From positions 1 to 30,723 of the forward strand of contig CADWAF010003687.1 of NCBI GenBank assembly GCA_902984215.1: 30,723 nucleotides of DNA, given 5' to 3'. The stretch's first letter is position 1. Each line of letters opens with the position of its first letter. The notes beneath the pieces are model-generated. The model worked only from the letters and a program-made list of their open reading frames with translations, did not search any database and was not told where the DNA came from. This DNA comes from Willaertia magna. Its lineage: Eukaryota > Heterolobosea > Eutetramitea > Acrasida > Naegleriidae. Positions 30,647 to 30,723 of the stretch are shown here, one piece after another. A program made the position numbers and the translations under genes.

Positions 30647-30723
30647 TTTTTTTTTAAATTTTTTAATTTCAGAATAGGAAAGAAATAAGAATAAATAAAA
30701 AATTACATTTATAGAGCTATAAA
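30647..30723. promoter_or_regulatory. Upstream edge of the last gene
   Basis: The 77 bases upstream of the minus-strand gene are A/T-rich with a T-run directly adjoining its start. Nothing else can be supported before the window ends. Confidence 0.3.

Noticed and set aside
1..30723. Ciliate-type alternative genetic code
   Set aside because: TAA, TAG and TGA all end well-supported genes (for example HSP90 TAA, coiled-coil gene TAG, kinesin TGA) and none is needed as sense.

Overview
The window is nuclear DNA of a flagellated, AT-rich protist (about 30% G+C by eye). The genes are small, tightly packed and on both strands. Their introns are very short: 27 reconstructed GT-AG introns of 38-59 nt. 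Starts are usually preceded by an A-run. TAA, TAG and TGA are all used as stops, so the code is standard. Short introns, a conventional kinesin, and flagellar genes (IFT27, DAW1/ODA16) beside amoeba-like low-complexity Asn/Thr/Glu tracts fit an amoeboflagellate such as a heterolobosean (Naegleria/Willaertia-like). That assignment is inference, not proof. No mobile element, CRISPR array, tRNA or rRNA was seen.

Layout from left to right: a probable gene 5' end leaving the left edge (-); GCP2 of the gamma-tubulin complex (+); an RIIa/guanylate-kinase-like protein with a destroyed P-loop (+); an unusually long (1.5 kb) gene-free convergent spacer; a membrane-anchored CGRRF1-like RING protein (-); poly(A) polymerase (+); kinesin-1 heavy chain (-, 8 exons); IFT27 (+); a minimal RAD52-like protein (+); MO25/CAB39 (+); DAW1/ODA16 (-); UDP-glucose:glycoprotein glucosyltransferase (+); cytosolic HSP90 (+); an unrecognised coiled-coil protein (+); a CTDSPL2-like phosphatase (-); a TBC-domain Rab GAP (+); and an unrecognised helical protein (-).

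Several neighbours serve microtubules and flagella: GCP2 (microtubule nucleation and basal bodies), the RIIa/GuK protein (probably axonemal), kinesin-1, IFT27 (IFT-B cargo GTPase) and DAW1 (outer-arm dynein delivery). Two of them, GCP2 and DAW1, carry the same E2F-like 9-mer TTTGGCGCC immediately upstream of the start; by eye I found it nowhere else in the window. Kinesin-1 and IFT27 share a divergent promoter holding a 9-bp inverted repeat. The remaining genes are general housekeeping: mRNA polyadenylation, ER glycoprotein quality control, chaperone, phosphatase and Rab regulation.

All exon structures were rebuilt by eye from splice-site consensus, reading-frame continuity and family conservation. 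Protein lengths quoted for spliced genes depend on those joins.
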